From NCBI RefSeq assembly GCF_017303295.1, contig NZ_JAFKOK010000014.1, forward strand, positions 1 through 64,000: DNA of 64,000 bases, in the 5' to 3' direction. Of the stretch, positions 16,200-25,513 are shown piece by piece. A program made the position numbers and the translations under genes. Each line of letters begins with the position of its first letter. Positions within the stretch are counted from its first letter, which is position 1. The notes beneath the pieces were generated by a model. That model did no database searches, was not told where the DNA came from, and saw nothing but the letters and a program-made list of their open reading frames with translations. Source of the stretch: Rhodobacter sp. NTK016B (GTDB taxonomy: Bacteria > Pseudomonadota > Alphaproteobacteria > Rhodobacterales > Rhodobacteraceae).

Positions 16200-18815
16200 A
16201 TGCGCGATGACCTGACCATCCTTTTCGTCCTTCTTCTGGGATTGGCGCTGGCGCTGGCCTTTCGCCGGCTGCGCGCGCTCGAAAGCCGTGTGCGGTCGCT
16301 CGAAGCCCAGGCGCGCAGGACGCCAGCGGCAACAGACGAGCGGGAGCAGGGCGGCCCGCTGCTAACACCCGCCGCGGCATCGCGATGGCCGCTTGCCCGA
16401 TCCGACGACGAGGTGCGGCCCGAGGAAAGCGGCCCGCCCGCAAGGCCATCGACGCCCGCGCTGCCGGTCTTGAGGCAGGCGATGCGCCGCGCCATGGACT
16501 GGCTGCGTGCCAACTGGATCTATCCGGTGGCGGGCACCGCGCTGATCATGGCGGCGATCTATCTGGTGCAATATTCCATCGAAAAGGGCCTGTTGTCGCC
16601 CGCGGCGCGCATCGCTCTGGCGGTCGTGCTGGGGACCGCGCTGATCGCCGGGGCCGAGGCGCTGCGCCGTCGCTGGGGCGATGGCGAGACCGGCGCCCGG
16701 CTGGTCCCCGCGACGCTCGCAGGGGCAGGCGTGGTCGCGCTGTTCGCCGCCGTTCTGGCCGCGTTTCATCTTTACGCGATGCTGGGCCAGATCGGCGCCT
16801 TTGCCGCGCTGGCCGCCATCGCCGCCTTTGCCATGGCGCTGGGATGGGTCCACGGGCCGCTTCTGGCCGCGATCGGCGTGATCGGCGGCTGCGCTGCGCC
16901 ATTTCTGCTGGGCGGCGGATCCGCGCCCGGCGCGCCGATCTTCGGCTATTTCCTGATCCTGTCGCTGTTGGGGCAGGGGATCGACGGCTATCGGCGCTGG
17001 GGCTGGGTGTCGATCCTTGCCGTGCTTCTGCCGCTGGGCGGAGGCTGGCTGATGGCGCAGGCCGGCGGACCCGGATGGGCGCTGGCTGCGATGGCGCTTG
17101 GCATCGCGGTGCTTGCCCTGGCGCTGCCGGGCGGGACACTCATCCCGCAGGCTGAGGGCCCGATGCCGCATCGCTGGCGACAGGCGCGGCCGTCGCTGGC
17201 CGTGTTGGCCGGGACTTTGGCGGTGCTGGGCGCCTTGCTGGCGATCCTGAGCGCCGTCCGCTCGCCCGAAAGCCTCATGGCGATCGGGATCTTCGCGGTG
17301 ATCCTGCCGATCTGGACCCGCCGCGCGCCGGCCTTCGCAAGCCTCGCTCTGCCGGTGGCCGCCGCAATCCCGGTGGCTGTCGGCGTAAGCCTGATGACCA
17401 CGCCGCTGTTCTTGTCTTTCGTGCTGAATGCCAAGACATGGAGCGTTGTGACAACGCTGACGCTGTCTGTACTGGCCGGGGCCGCGATGCTCTGGCGCAG
17501 CGAGGACAATCCCGCACAGCGCAGCTACTGGGGAATTCTTGCCATCGTCACGCCCGGCGCGACCGCGATCGCAATCGAGCTGTTCTGGCGCCCGCTGACG
17601 CTGTTGCCATTGCTATGGCCCTTTGCGGTGATGGCGCATGCCGGGGCCGCGAGCGCCGTCGCCATTTGGGCGGCGCGGCGCGATCAGGGGCAGGGCGCGC
17701 GTCTGGGCGCGGCGCTTGTCGGGACCTATACGATGATCGCGCTGGCGATGACGCTGCTGATCTCGGAAGCGGCGCTGTCGATGGCGCTGGCAGTGCTGCT
17801 GGTCAGCGCGGGCGCGATGGATCGCCGCTTCAACCTTCCCGCGCTGGGTTGGGTCATGGGACTGGGTGCCCTGGCTTTGGGCTGGCGGCTGATGCTGGTG
17901 CCGGGGCTTGGTCCGCTGCTCGACGGCGAGGTGTCTACGCTCGATGTCTGGCTGACCTTTGTCGCGGTGCTGGCGGGGCCGTTGGCGGCGCTTGCGCTGA
18001 TCCGCAGCCTGACACCGCATCCCGCGCGTGACTGGGGGCGTGTGGTTGCGGAGACGACGCTGAGTGCAAGCGTTCCGGTGGTTCTGATGGTGATCTTCGG
18101 ACGGTTTCTCGACGGCATCTCGGCCCATGCCGGGCTGGGCATCGAGGCCAGCGTGCTGATCGCGATGGCCTGGGTTCAGGCAGAGCGCGCCGAGCGGCTG
18201 TCATCCAGCCGAGCGATGCTGTTGGTGCGACGCATCCTGTGCTGGGGGCTGGGCATCGCGGCGGCATTCTGCCTGTGGGTCGGCGCGGTAATCCTGTCGC
18301 CGGTTGTCGGCTTTGGCAGTTCGGTTTCGGGCTGGCCGATCCTGAACGATCTGGCGCTGGCCTACGGCGCGCCCGCGCTTCTGCTGTGGTGGACGTTTCG
18401 CAAGCAGGGCGGAAAACGGGGCCTGCTGGGCCGCCTGACGGCGCTGGCGCTGCTTGGGATATGGATTGCCACGGTGATCCGGCATCTGTGGCATGGCAGC
18501 GCCGGGATGACGCTGGACGCGGGCTTCCTGCAGGGCGAGCTCTACGCCTATACGCTGGCACTTCTGGCGGCGGGCGCGGTGGCCATGGCGGTTGCGCTGC
18601 GGACCGGACGACACATGATCCGCGTGGCGGGGCTGGCGCTGATCGGCGTCGCGGCTGCCAAGGCGTTTCTGATCGACGCCTCGGGATTGTCGGGCCTGAT
18701 GCGCGTGGGGGCGTTCCTTGGGCTCGGACTGTCGCTGGTCGCGCTGGCATGGTTGAACGCGTGGGTCACGGCGCGGATGCCGAAGCGGGAACCTAAGATA
18801 GCGCAACCGGATTAA
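16200..18815 (+). CDS. DUF2339 family giant membrane protein
   Basis: An 871-residue protein with AAGGAGCGCTGC before the start. One hydrophobic helix (residues 4-20) leads into a short coiled region (LRALESRVRSLEAQARR), a linker, and then from about residue 100 more than twenty closely spaced hydrophobic helices rich in Ala, Leu and Gly. WIYPVAGTALIMAAIYLVQY and WVHGPLLAAIGVIGGCAAPF are typical of DUF2339 proteins. Function is unknown; no enzymatic motif is visible. The gene is transcribed alone. Confidence 0.85.
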   Translation: MRDDLTILFVLLLGLALALAFRRLRALESRVRSLEAQARRTPAATDEREQGGPLLTPAAASRWPLARSDDEVRPEESGPPARPSTPALPVLRQAMRRAMDWLRANWIYPVAGTALIMAAIYLVQYSIEKGLLSPAARIALAVVLGTALIAGAEALRRRWGDGETGARLVPATLAGAGVVALFAAVLAAFHLYAMLGQIGAFAALAAIAAFAMALGWVHGPLLAAIGVIGGCAAPFLLGGGSAPGAPIFGYFLILSLLGQGIDGYRRWGWVSILAVLLPLGGGWLMAQAGGPGWALAAMALGIAVLALALPGGTLIPQAEGPMPHRWRQARPSLAVLAGTLAVLGALLAILSAVRSPESLMAIGIFAVILPIWTRRAPAFASLALPVAAAIPVAVGVSLMTTPLFLSFVLNAKTWSVVTTLTLSVLAGAAMLWRSEDNPAQRSYWGILAIVTPGATAIAIELFWRPLTLLPLLWPFAVMAHAGAASAVAIWAARRDQGQGARLGAALVGTYTMIALAMTLLISEAALSMALAVLLVSAGAMDRRFNLPALGWVMGLGALALGWRLMLVPGLGPLLDGEVSTLDVWLTFVAVLAGPLAALALIRSLTPHPARDWGRVVAETTLSASVPVVLMVIFGRFLDGISAHAGLGIEASVLIAMAWVQAERAERLSSSRAMLLVRRILCWGLGIAAAFCLWVGAVILSPVVGFGSSVSGWPILNDLALAYGAPALLLWWTFRKQGGKRGLLGRLTALALLGIWIATVIRHLWHGSAGMTLDAGFLQGELYAYTLALLAAGAVAMAVALRTGRHMIRVAGLALIGVAAAKAFLIDASGLSGLMRVGAFLGLGLSLVALAWLNAWVTARMPKREPKIAQPD

Positions 18816-19157
18816 AGGGCACGGGTCACCACCATACAATAGTCGTATAATCTGTATTATGTAACTTACGGGCGTATACGATGACGCCGAATTGCCGGGA
18901 TTGTCTCTTAGAAACGCCCCGTAAGCCTCCCAAAACAGCCGCAAACATCGCTCATGCTTGCTTTTTGTGTGAAGTTATGAAGACTACGCGCCACCGAACG
19001 CCGGTTGCTCATCTGCTCATGGAGATTCCCGGCGTTCCAGCGCAACGGGATATCCCATGAGATCATGCCTTTACGAGTTGTTAATGATTGAGACCTATCC
19101 GGGATCTGTTGCATCGCAAGCCCCGGCTTGTTCTCCGGTGACGAAGGAAAAACGCGC
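18816..19157. other. A+T-rich intergenic region with promoter-like and hairpin elements
   Basis: This 342-base gap precedes a small gene. It contains TATAAT (18845-18850) in an A+T-rich stretch, a CGTATACG palindrome (18873-18880), and an imperfect inverted repeat CTTACGGGCG / CGCCCCGTAAG (18865-18874 and 18915-18925, one bulge). An 83-codon frame on the minus strand has no ribosome-binding site or family resemblance and I do not call it. Confidence 0.4.
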
Positions 19158-19550
19158 ATGATCCTCGGCCACGCGCCCCAACAGCAACATCAGGGCGTCG
19201 AGCCCATCGACCATCCGCTTGCCGCGTTTCGATCCGTGCTGATCGTCGATGCGTCGGAAGCGATGCGCTTTCTCGACGCGCGCCCGCACCGGCAAAGCGT
19301 CGTGCTGACGCAAAAGCGCCTGTTGAGCCGTGCGATGCTGGCCTCGGTACAGCCCGACGCGATCATTGCCCCGCTGATCGCGCCCGACTGGGATGTCGTC
19401 GATCTGGGCCTGACACTGGAAGAGATGGGATATCGCGGCCATCTTTTCGCCCTGTCGCGGCGGTTGCCGCATGCCGAACTGGTGATCCGCGAATTCGCGG
19501 CCATCTGCCCGCAGCTTGCGGTCGAGTTGCTGAACAACCCGCAGGACTGA
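19158..19550 (+). CDS. Small protein with a degenerate receiver-like pattern
   Basis: A 130-residue protein. ATG 19158 has GAAGGAAAAACGCGC upstream; an in-frame start at 19128 is less well supported. I recognise no named family. The order SVLIVDASEAMRFL, LLSRAMLASVQPDAIIAPLI, APDWDVVDLGLTLEEMGYRG and HLFALSRRLPHAELV resembles a response-regulator receiver (acidic strand 1, an alpha/beta order ending in a strand plus LSRR), but the conserved phospho-Asp/Lys set is not clearly complete. It could be a pseudo-receiver or an unrelated alpha/beta domain. It is convergent with the choline sulfatase gene, 22 bases apart. Confidence 0.6.
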   Translation: MILGHAPQQQHQGVEPIDHPLAAFRSVLIVDASEAMRFLDARPHRQSVVLTQKRLLSRAMLASVQPDAIIAPLIAPDWDVVDLGLTLEEMGYRGHLFALSRRLPHAELVIREFAAICPQLAVELLNNPQD

Positions 19551-19572
19551 GCCTGCGGGCCGCAAACCTGCG

Positions 19573-21078
19573 TTATTCCCCGCGTGGGAACCGCTGATTG
19601 TCTTCCAGCACGTTGAGATCCATGTGATTGCGCATGTAGCGCTGGCTGGCATCGCGATACGGCTGGAAATCCCAGTCGGTATAGCGGCCATTGCGCAGCG
19701 CGTTATAAACCACCCAGCGCCGCGCCTGACTTGCACGAACTTCGGCGTCGAAGGCCTTGAGATCCCAGCGCGCTTTCGCCATCTGGCGGAACCGTTCAAG
19801 CACCGGGCCATAGGCCGGATCGCCAGCCAGATTGTGGCGTTCGCCCGGATCGTCTTCGAGATTGAACAACAATTCGGGATCGGCCTCGCAGGCGATGTAT
19901 TTCCACGTCCCCTCAACCAGCCCGACCATCGGCGCAATGCTGCCTTCGGCGGCGTATTCCATTGGCACCGGTCCACGCCCGCCGGTTCCGTGCACCATCG
20001 GCAGGAGGCTTTCGCCATCCGTCCATGCCCCGATCTTGCCCATGTCGCAGCCCGCCAGATCGCAAAGCGTGGGCAACATATCGAGGGTCGAGACCGGCTG
20101 ATCCACGCGCTGCGGCGTGATGCCGGGACCGGCCAGCCAAAACGGCACGCGGCCCGAATTCTCATAGAACGCCATTTTGAACCACAGCCCCCGGTCGCCC
20201 AGCATCTCGCCGTGATCCGACAGGAAAACGATCACCGCCTCTTGCCGGGTGCGATCGAGCGTATCGAGGATCTCGCCGATCTTGTCGTCGATATAGGAAA
20301 TATTCGCGTAATATCCGCGTTTTGCACGGCGTATCTGATCTTCGCTCGCATCGAATTTCTCATAATCGAAGCTCTCGAGCAGACGTTTGCCATGCGCATC
20401 CTGCTGCGCATACGGGATCGGTTCCGAGGGTTCGAGCTCGGGCGCGCCCTCGTAGAGATCCCAGTATTTGCGCCGCGCCACGAAGGGATCATGCGGATGG
20501 GTGAAGCTCACATGCAGGCACCAGGGCCGCTCGTCCTGACCGCGCGCCAGATCATAGAGCTTCTGGCACGCCAGATGCGCAACATCGTCGTCGTATTCCA
20601 GCTGGTTGGTGATTTCCGCGACCCCTGCCCCGGTCACCGATCCCAGATTGTGATACCACCAGTCGATCCGCTCACCCGGTTTGCGGTAATCGGGCGTCCA
20701 GCCGAAATCGGCCGGATAGATATCGGTCGTCAGACGCTCTTCGAAACCGTGCAGCTGATCGGGCCCGACGAAATGCATCTTGCCCGACAGCGTGGTCTGG
20801 TAACCCTGCGCCCGCAGATGGTGAGTGTAGCACGGCGTGTCCGAGCGGAACTCGGCGGCGTTGTCATAGACCCCGGTGCGGCGAGGCAATTGCCCGGCCA
20901 TCACGCTGGCGCGCGCGGGCGCGCAAAGCGGGCTGGGGCAATAGGCGCGCGAGAACCGCGCCGAGCCTTCTGCCAGCCGCCTGAGATTCGGCGCGTGCAG
21001 GAAATCGGCAGGCCCGTCCTCCATCAGCGTGCCGGTCAATTGGTCGACCATCAGGATCAGGATGTTGGGACGGGACAT
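19573..21078 (-). CDS. betC: Choline sulfatase
   Basis: A 501-residue type I sulfatase. PNILILMVDQLTGTLM is the metal-binding N-terminus. The formylglycine motif C-A-P-A-R is at residues 52-56 (Cys52 to be converted to formylglycine), and SGKMHFVG and FLSDHGEMLGDRG are further active-site blocks. The C-terminal segment (YTDWDFQPYRDASQRYMRNH and DLNVLEDNQRFPRG) is characteristic of BetC. It hydrolyses choline-O-sulfate to choline and sulfate, feeding glycine betaine synthesis or supplying sulfur. The other bet genes are not in this window, so it is detached from a bet operon. It is divergent from an alkaline-phosphatase-fold gene. Confidence 0.92.
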   Translation of the reverse strand: MSRPNILILMVDQLTGTLMEDGPADFLHAPNLRRLAEGSARFSRAYCPSPLCAPARASVMAGQLPRRTGVYDNAAEFRSDTPCYTHHLRAQGYQTTLSGKMHFVGPDQLHGFEERLTTDIYPADFGWTPDYRKPGERIDWWYHNLGSVTGAGVAEITNQLEYDDDVAHLACQKLYDLARGQDERPWCLHVSFTHPHDPFVARRKYWDLYEGAPELEPSEPIPYAQQDAHGKRLLESFDYEKFDASEDQIRRAKRGYYANISYIDDKIGEILDTLDRTRQEAVIVFLSDHGEMLGDRGLWFKMAFYENSGRVPFWLAGPGITPQRVDQPVSTLDMLPTLCDLAGCDMGKIGAWTDGESLLPMVHGTGGRGPVPMEYAAEGSIAPMVGLVEGTWKYIACEADPELLFNLEDDPGERHNLAGDPAYGPVLERFRQMAKARWDLKAFDAEVRASQARRWVVYNALRNGRYTDWDFQPYRDASQRYMRNHMDLNVLEDNQRFPRGE

Positions 21079-21223
21079 AGTGTTCCTTTTTCAACGGGTT
21101 GCACAGGTAAGTTGACGCGGCTGACGCAGCGGGAACCCGACAAGAGCGACCATGCGACGCAGGAATTGCGACACGGGCGCGCTTGGCATAGGCTGCCCCT
21201 GTTATCGCTGCCACAGGTGCCCC

Positions 21224-22066
21224 ATGAGCCGCAAGTCCAAGCTTCTGCTGATCATTCTCGACGGCGTGCCCTATGCCAATTGGCGCCGCTATTTCGGTTG
21301 CCTCGAAGGCTGGGTCGATAGCGGCGAGGCCCGCGTGTGGAAAATGCGCGCGACGCTGCCCTCGATGTCGGGGCCCTGCTATGCCACGATCCACTCCGGC
21401 GTCGCGCCGCAGGTCCATGGCGTTTTGTCGAACGGCCATATCCATCGTGTCGACATGCCCGACATTTTCAGCGAAGCCCGCAAGACGGGGCTGGTCACCG
21501 GCGCGGTGACGCATTCGTGGTGGTCGGAATTCTTCAACCGCGCGCCTTTCGACTATATCCGCGACATCGAATATGACGAGCCCAACAGCGACGCGATCAA
21601 CCATGGGCGTTTCCACACCATGACCGGCTACGACCTGAAAAACCAGGCGACGCCGTCGGATGTGGATCTGTTTGCCACGCTGACCTCGCTCTGCGCGCGG
21701 TTTTCGCTGGATTACGGCATCCTGCATACCTGCACGCTCGACAGTATGGGCCATCGCTTCGGCCATGAATGCCACGAGATGGACCATGCCTGTGCGTTGC
21801 TCGACGCGATTCTGGCCAAGTTCCTGCCCGCATGGCGGCAGATGGGATACGAGGTGATCGTCACCGCCGATCACGGCCAGTCGCTGCGCGGCCACCATGG
21901 CGGCGCGGGCGAGGATCAGCAGGATTTCGCGCTCTATTACTTCGGCGCGAGCGACGGGCCGACCAAAGACACCCTTCTCGACCAGCGCCAACTCGCGCCT
22001 GCGGTGCTGACCCGGCTGGGCGCCGAGATCCCCGACACCATGAAACACGCGCCCTTCCTCAGCTGA
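21224..22066 (+). CDS. Alkaline-phosphatase-superfamily protein (nucleotide pyrophosphatase/phosphodiesterase-like)
   Basis: A 280-residue protein without a signal peptide. ATG 21224 is chosen because the frame upstream is Cys/Arg-rich and atypical. The N-terminus KLLLIILDGVPYANW gives the first metal Asp; ATLPSMSGPCYATIHSGVAP carries the expected Thr/Ser nucleophile region, and EVIVTADHGQSLRGHHGG gives the metal-binding D-H-G. The family includes phosphodiesterases and pyrophosphatases; the substrate is unknown. It is convergent with pgi, with a repeat element in between, and head-to-head with betC, another member of the same superfamily. Confidence 0.8.
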   Translation: MSRKSKLLLIILDGVPYANWRRYFGCLEGWVDSGEARVWKMRATLPSMSGPCYATIHSGVAPQVHGVLSNGHIHRVDMPDIFSEARKTGLVTGAVTHSWWSEFFNRAPFDYIRDIEYDEPNSDAINHGRFHTMTGYDLKNQATPSDVDLFATLTSLCARFSLDYGILHTCTLDSMGHRFGHECHEMDHACALLDAILAKFLPAWRQMGYEVIVTADHGQSLRGHHGGAGEDQQDFALYYFGASDGPTKDTLLDQRQLAPAVLTRLGAEIPDTMKHAPFLS

Positions 22067-22089
22067 GAAAAACCGCGCCCCCTTCACTT

Positions 22090-22190
22090 TGTCACAAATA
22101 CTCCGGGTGGCCCGGGGGGCAGAGCCCCCCTACTTTTGAGAAACGGGGCAGAGCCCCCCTACTTTTAAGAAACGGGGCGGAGCCCCCGAT
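22090..22190. repeat. GC-rich intergenic repeat with 29-bp tandem units
   Basis: A 29-base unit (22116-22144, repeated at 22145-22173, with a third partial copy from 22174) consists of the dyad GGGGCAGAGCCCC followed by CTACTTTTGAGAAAC. Each unit can form a small hairpin followed by a short T run. The left border (CACAAATACTCCGGGTGG) resembles the start of the element at 47855. It lies between the convergent phosphatase and pgi genes and may serve as their shared terminator. Confidence 0.75.
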
Positions 22191-22224
22191 TCCTATTTGC
22201 CAGCCCCTGCCCCGCCCCGGCGTC

Positions 22225-23877
22225 TCAGATGCCGAAATCGCGCAGCTTGTCCACCAGCCCCGATGTCGAGCCGTCGTGCGCCGTGCTCGGCGCCTGACCT
22301 TCGAGCATCGGCAGGATCTCACCGGCCAGCACCTTGCCCAGCTCGACACCCCATTGGTCGAAGGAATTGATGCCCAGCACCACGCCCTCGACGAAAACGC
22401 GGTGCTCGTACAGCGCGATGATCGCGCCCAGCACGGCGGGGGTCAGCTTGGGATAGATCAGCATGGTCGAGGGGCGGTTGCCCGGAAACACCCGGTGGCG
22501 CGCCTGACGTTCCAGCTCGTCGCCCTCAAACCCGGCCTCGGCCATCAGCGCCCGCGCTTCTTCCAGCGACCGGCCCCGCATCAGCGCCTCGGCTTGTGCC
22601 AGACAATTGGCAGCCAGAAGCCGGTGCTGATGCGCCAGAGCGGGCTCGTGCCCCTTGCCCGCCAGCAGGAACTCGCAGGGGACGATATCGGTGCCCTGAT
22701 GGATCAGTTGGTAAAATGCGTGTTGCCCGTTGGTGCCCGGCTCGCCAAACACGATGGGCCCTGAGGGCACCTCGAGATCGGTGCCGTCCATCGACACGCG
22801 CTTGCCGTTCGATTCCATCTCAAGCTGCTGCAGATAGGCCGGCAACCGCGCCAGCCGCTGGTCATAAGGCAGAACCGCGCGGGCGGGATAACCGCAGACC
22901 TGCCGGTGCCAGATCCCCACCAGCGCCAGCATCGCGGGCATGTTTTCACCCAGCGGCGCCGAGCGGAAATGCTGATCCATGCGCGCGGCGCCGGCAAGGA
23001 AGGCGCGGAAATTTTCGGGCCCGATGGCGATCATCAGGCTCAGCCCGATCGGCCCCCACATCGAATAGCGCCCGCCGACCCAGTCGGCGAAGCCAAAGAC
23101 CCGCGCCGGATCGATGCCGAAGGCCGCGGTCCTGTCGAGCGCGGTCGACAGCGCCACGAATTGCCGCGCCGGATCGGCGACCGAACGCGCCATCCACGCC
23201 TTGGCGGTCTGCGCGTTGGTCATCGTCTCGATCGTGGTGAAGGTCTTCGACGCGACGATAACCAGCGTGGTATCGGGGTTCAGCCCGTCGAGCACCTGCT
23301 GGATCTGCGCGCCGTCCACGTTCGAGACGAAATGACAGGTCGGCCCGTCGCAATAGGGGCTGAGCGCCTGCACCGCCATGGCCGGCCCAAGGTCCGAGCC
23401 GCCGATGCCGATATTGACCACATCGGTGATCCGCCCGCTGCTGCCGCGGATCCGCCCGTCGCGCAGATCGCGCGCAAAACTCTCCATACGGGCGAGCGTG
23501 GCGCGCACGTCGGGCATGACATCGGTGCCATCGACGACGACCTCGTCATCGAGATTGCGCAGGGCCGTGTGCAGCACCGCGCGGCCTTCGGTTTCGTTGA
23601 TCGCGGCGCCCGAGAACATCGCGTCGCGCCGGGCTTCGACGCCGGTCTCGCGCGCAAGCTCGATCAGCGCGTCGCGCGTGACTTGATCTATGTTAGTTTT
23701 TGAATAATCAAAGAAAATCTCGCCCGTTTCCGGCGATTCGAGGCTGATCGAAAAGGTCTGAGCGCGATTTTCGTCGGCGAAGAGATCGAGGATCGGCTGC
23801 TTTGCAACCTCGCGCAGGCGGTCGCGCAATGCGGCCCAGTTGGTCATCAATTCGTTCCAGATGTTGTGTCCCGCCAT
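22225..23877 (-). CDS. pgi: Glucose-6-phosphate isomerase
   Basis: A 550-residue protein. Family signatures include FFDYSKTNID, VVNIGIGGSDLGPAMAVQAL, FVSNVDGAQIQQVL, VIVASKTFTTIETMTN, the PGI signature near DWVGGRYSMWGPIG, and GEPGTNGQHAFYQLIHQGT, with the C-terminal INSFDQWGVELGKVLA. It interconverts glucose-6-phosphate and fructose-6-phosphate. An inner Met (MTNWAALRD, at 23847) could be the real start. In many relatives pgi follows zwf-pgl in one operon; here it is on the opposite strand, 2.3 kb away. Confidence 0.97.
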   Translation of the reverse strand: MAGHNIWNELMTNWAALRDRLREVAKQPILDLFADENRAQTFSISLESPETGEIFFDYSKTNIDQVTRDALIELARETGVEARRDAMFSGAAINETEGRAVLHTALRNLDDEVVVDGTDVMPDVRATLARMESFARDLRDGRIRGSSGRITDVVNIGIGGSDLGPAMAVQALSPYCDGPTCHFVSNVDGAQIQQVLDGLNPDTTLVIVASKTFTTIETMTNAQTAKAWMARSVADPARQFVALSTALDRTAAFGIDPARVFGFADWVGGRYSMWGPIGLSLMIAIGPENFRAFLAGAARMDQHFRSAPLGENMPAMLALVGIWHRQVCGYPARAVLPYDQRLARLPAYLQQLEMESNGKRVSMDGTDLEVPSGPIVFGEPGTNGQHAFYQLIHQGTDIVPCEFLLAGKGHEPALAHQHRLLAANCLAQAEALMRGRSLEEARALMAEAGFEGDELERQARHRVFPGNRPSTMLIYPKLTPAVLGAIIALYEHRVFVEGVVLGINSFDQWGVELGKVLAGEILPMLEGQAPSTAHDGSTSGLVDKLRDFGI

Positions 23878-24011
23878 TCATGCCAATTTGGGAATGACTT
23901 GCCCAGAGCAAAATGCCCTCGGCCTCCGCAGGAGGGGTATTCGCTTGGGTTGTGACGTCTTCGGGCAACAGGCGGGCTTGCGCGCGAGGCCATCCTGCGC
24001 ACAATGCGGCC

Positions 24012-24656
24012 ATGACGCCGACTTCGCCCCCCACCCGTATCCTGAAAAGCGACGCCTGCATGGAAGAGGGCGCCGCGTGGCTGGCCCGGTCCGAGCCGCG
24101 TTTCGCGTATGCGCTGGAGCTTTGCGGCCCGCCCCCCTTGCGCCGCCGACCCGACGGGTTCGATAGCCTTGTCAGCGCAATCGTCAGCCAGCAGGTGTCG
24201 GTCGCCTCGGCCCGCGCGATCCACGCCAAACTGGAAGCCGCCGATCTTTTGCGCGCCGACCGGATCGCGGCGGTCGATGAAGAGCATCTGCGCGCGCACG
24301 GCCTTTCGCGGCAGAAAGCGCGGTATGTCAAAGCCTTGGCCGATGCTTCTATCGATTTCGACGCACTTCGCACCGCGCCCGAGGACGAGATCTTGTCAAT
24401 CCTGACCGCCGTGCCCGGCATTGGCCGCTGGACCGCCGAGATCTATGTGATGTTCAGCTTGGGCCGCGCCGACACCTTCGCGCCCAACGATCTGGCGCTG
24501 CAGGAAGCCGCGCGGCTGTTGTTCGATCTGCCCGACCGCCCGCGCGAGACGCCGCTGCGCCAGATGGCCGAAGCCTGGGCGCCGTGGCGCACGGTTGCCG
24601 CCGGGATGCTGTGGCACTACTACCATCACGCAAAGCGCCGCGAAGGCGTTGTCTGA
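24012..24656 (+). CDS. DNA-3-methyladenine glycosylase II (AlkA-type)
   Basis: A 214-residue HhH-GPD protein. It has FDSLVSAIVSQQVSVASARA (the core helix), the helix-hairpin-helix LTAVPGIGRWTAEIYVMF (about residues 133-150) and FAPNDLALQEA with the catalytic Asp near residue 159. It lacks the Cys cluster of MutY/Nth enzymes, which favours an alkylbase glycosylase. It removes methylated purines to start base excision repair. ATG 24012 is chosen; upstream in-frame sequence overlaps the divergent pgi promoter region. The esterase gene follows 20 bases downstream. Confidence 0.9.
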   Translation: MTPTSPPTRILKSDACMEEGAAWLARSEPRFAYALELCGPPPLRRRPDGFDSLVSAIVSQQVSVASARAIHAKLEAADLLRADRIAAVDEEHLRAHGLSRQKARYVKALADASIDFDALRTAPEDEILSILTAVPGIGRWTAEIYVMFSLGRADTFAPNDLALQEAARLLFDLPDRPRETPLRQMAEAWAPWRTVAAGMLWHYYHHAKRREGVV

Positions 24657-24676
24657 CATTTCGGAAAGGACGTTCC

Positions 24677-25342
24677 ATGGCCCCTCGCCCGCTGACCTCG
24701 GACCGCAAGGGCGCGCCCAAGGGTGACGCGACCTCGGTTGTGATCTTCGTGCATGGCTACGGTGCCAATGGCGCTGATCTGTTGGGGCTGGCCGATCCGC
24801 TGGCCCCGCATATGCCAAAGACCGCCTTCTATGCCCCTGATGCCCCTGAGAAATGTCAGGGCAACCCGTTCGGGTTCCAGTGGTTTCCGATCCCGTGGCT
24901 GGACGGCTCGGCCGAAGAGGCGGCGCTGGCTGGGCAAGCGCAGGCCTCGGAGGATCTGAACGCCTTTATCGACGGCGTGCTGGAAACCGAGGGGCTGCCG
25001 CCCGAGGCACTGGCGCTGGTGGGGTTCTCGCAAGGCACGATGATGAGCCTGCATATCGCGCCCCGTCGCGCCCGGCCGATTGCCGCGCTGGTGGGCTTTT
25101 CGGGCAAGATGCTGCAGCCCGAAGCGCTGGAGGCCGAGGCCGTCAGCAAGCCCCCCGTCCTGCTGATCCACGGCGATGCCGACCCGATGGTGCCGGTGCA
25201 AAGCCTGCCCGAAGCCGCCGACGCGCTGGTCAAGGCAGGGTTCGAAACCTATGCCCATGTCTGCAAGGGTGTCGGCCATTCCATCGACAATGAAGGTCTG
25301 TCGCTGGCGCTTGGCTTTCTGAAGGACAAGCTGCCGGGCTAA
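24677..25342 (+). CDS. Phospholipase/carboxylesterase family alpha/beta hydrolase
   Basis: A 221-residue protein (GAAAGGACGTTCC before ATG). The family pattern is VVIFVHGYGANGADLLGLA (oxyanion region), the nucleophile elbow GFSQG (Ser near residue 118), LLIHGDADPMVP (catalytic Asp) and VCKGVGHSID (catalytic His). No signal peptide is seen, so it is cytoplasmic. Members hydrolyse short acyl esters or lysophospholipids. It is probably co-transcribed with the AlkA-type gene; two hairpins follow it. Confidence 0.9.
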   Translation: MAPRPLTSDRKGAPKGDATSVVIFVHGYGANGADLLGLADPLAPHMPKTAFYAPDAPEKCQGNPFGFQWFPIPWLDGSAEEAALAGQAQASEDLNAFIDGVLETEGLPPEALALVGFSQGTMMSLHIAPRRARPIAALVGFSGKMLQPEALEAEAVSKPPVLLIHGDADPMVPVQSLPEAADALVKAGFETYAHVCKGVGHSIDNEGLSLALGFLKDKLPG

Positions 25343-25374
25343 GCACCCCGCCTGCCCCCTTTGCCCGCAATCAC

Positions 25375-25440
25375 GGCGCTGTTGCACAAGTGTGATGCAA
25401 CAGCGCCAAGATGGGCCCAAGCCCGCGATTTCGCGGGCTT
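25375..25440 (+). terminator. Two consecutive hairpins after the esterase gene
   Basis: GGCGCTGTTGCA / TGCAACAGCGCC (25375-25386, 25396-25407) is a perfect 12-bp stem with a 9-base loop. It is followed by AAGCCCGCGA / TCGCGGGCTT (25419-25428, 25431-25440). Neither has a long T run, but both lie in the short gap before the HNH gene, and the second resembles a terminator stem. Confidence 0.5.
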
Positions 25441-25513
25441 GTCAGAGGGAAAACACCGGATATAGTCGAGGCACACCATCGCTCCGACCAGTCCAAGGCA
25501 GGAGACACGCAGA

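Noticed and set aside
15167-16210. A 347-codon plus-strand frame opposite rpe
   Set aside because: rpe on the minus strand has all epimerase signatures; the plus frame is a His/Arg-rich shadow.
18908-19159. An 83-codon minus-strand frame in the gap before the small gene at 19158
   Set aside because: No ribosome-binding site and no family features; more likely promoter DNA.
19624-21321. A 565-codon plus-strand frame opposite betC
   Set aside because: The minus strand encodes an unmistakable sulfatase; the plus-strand product has no family features.
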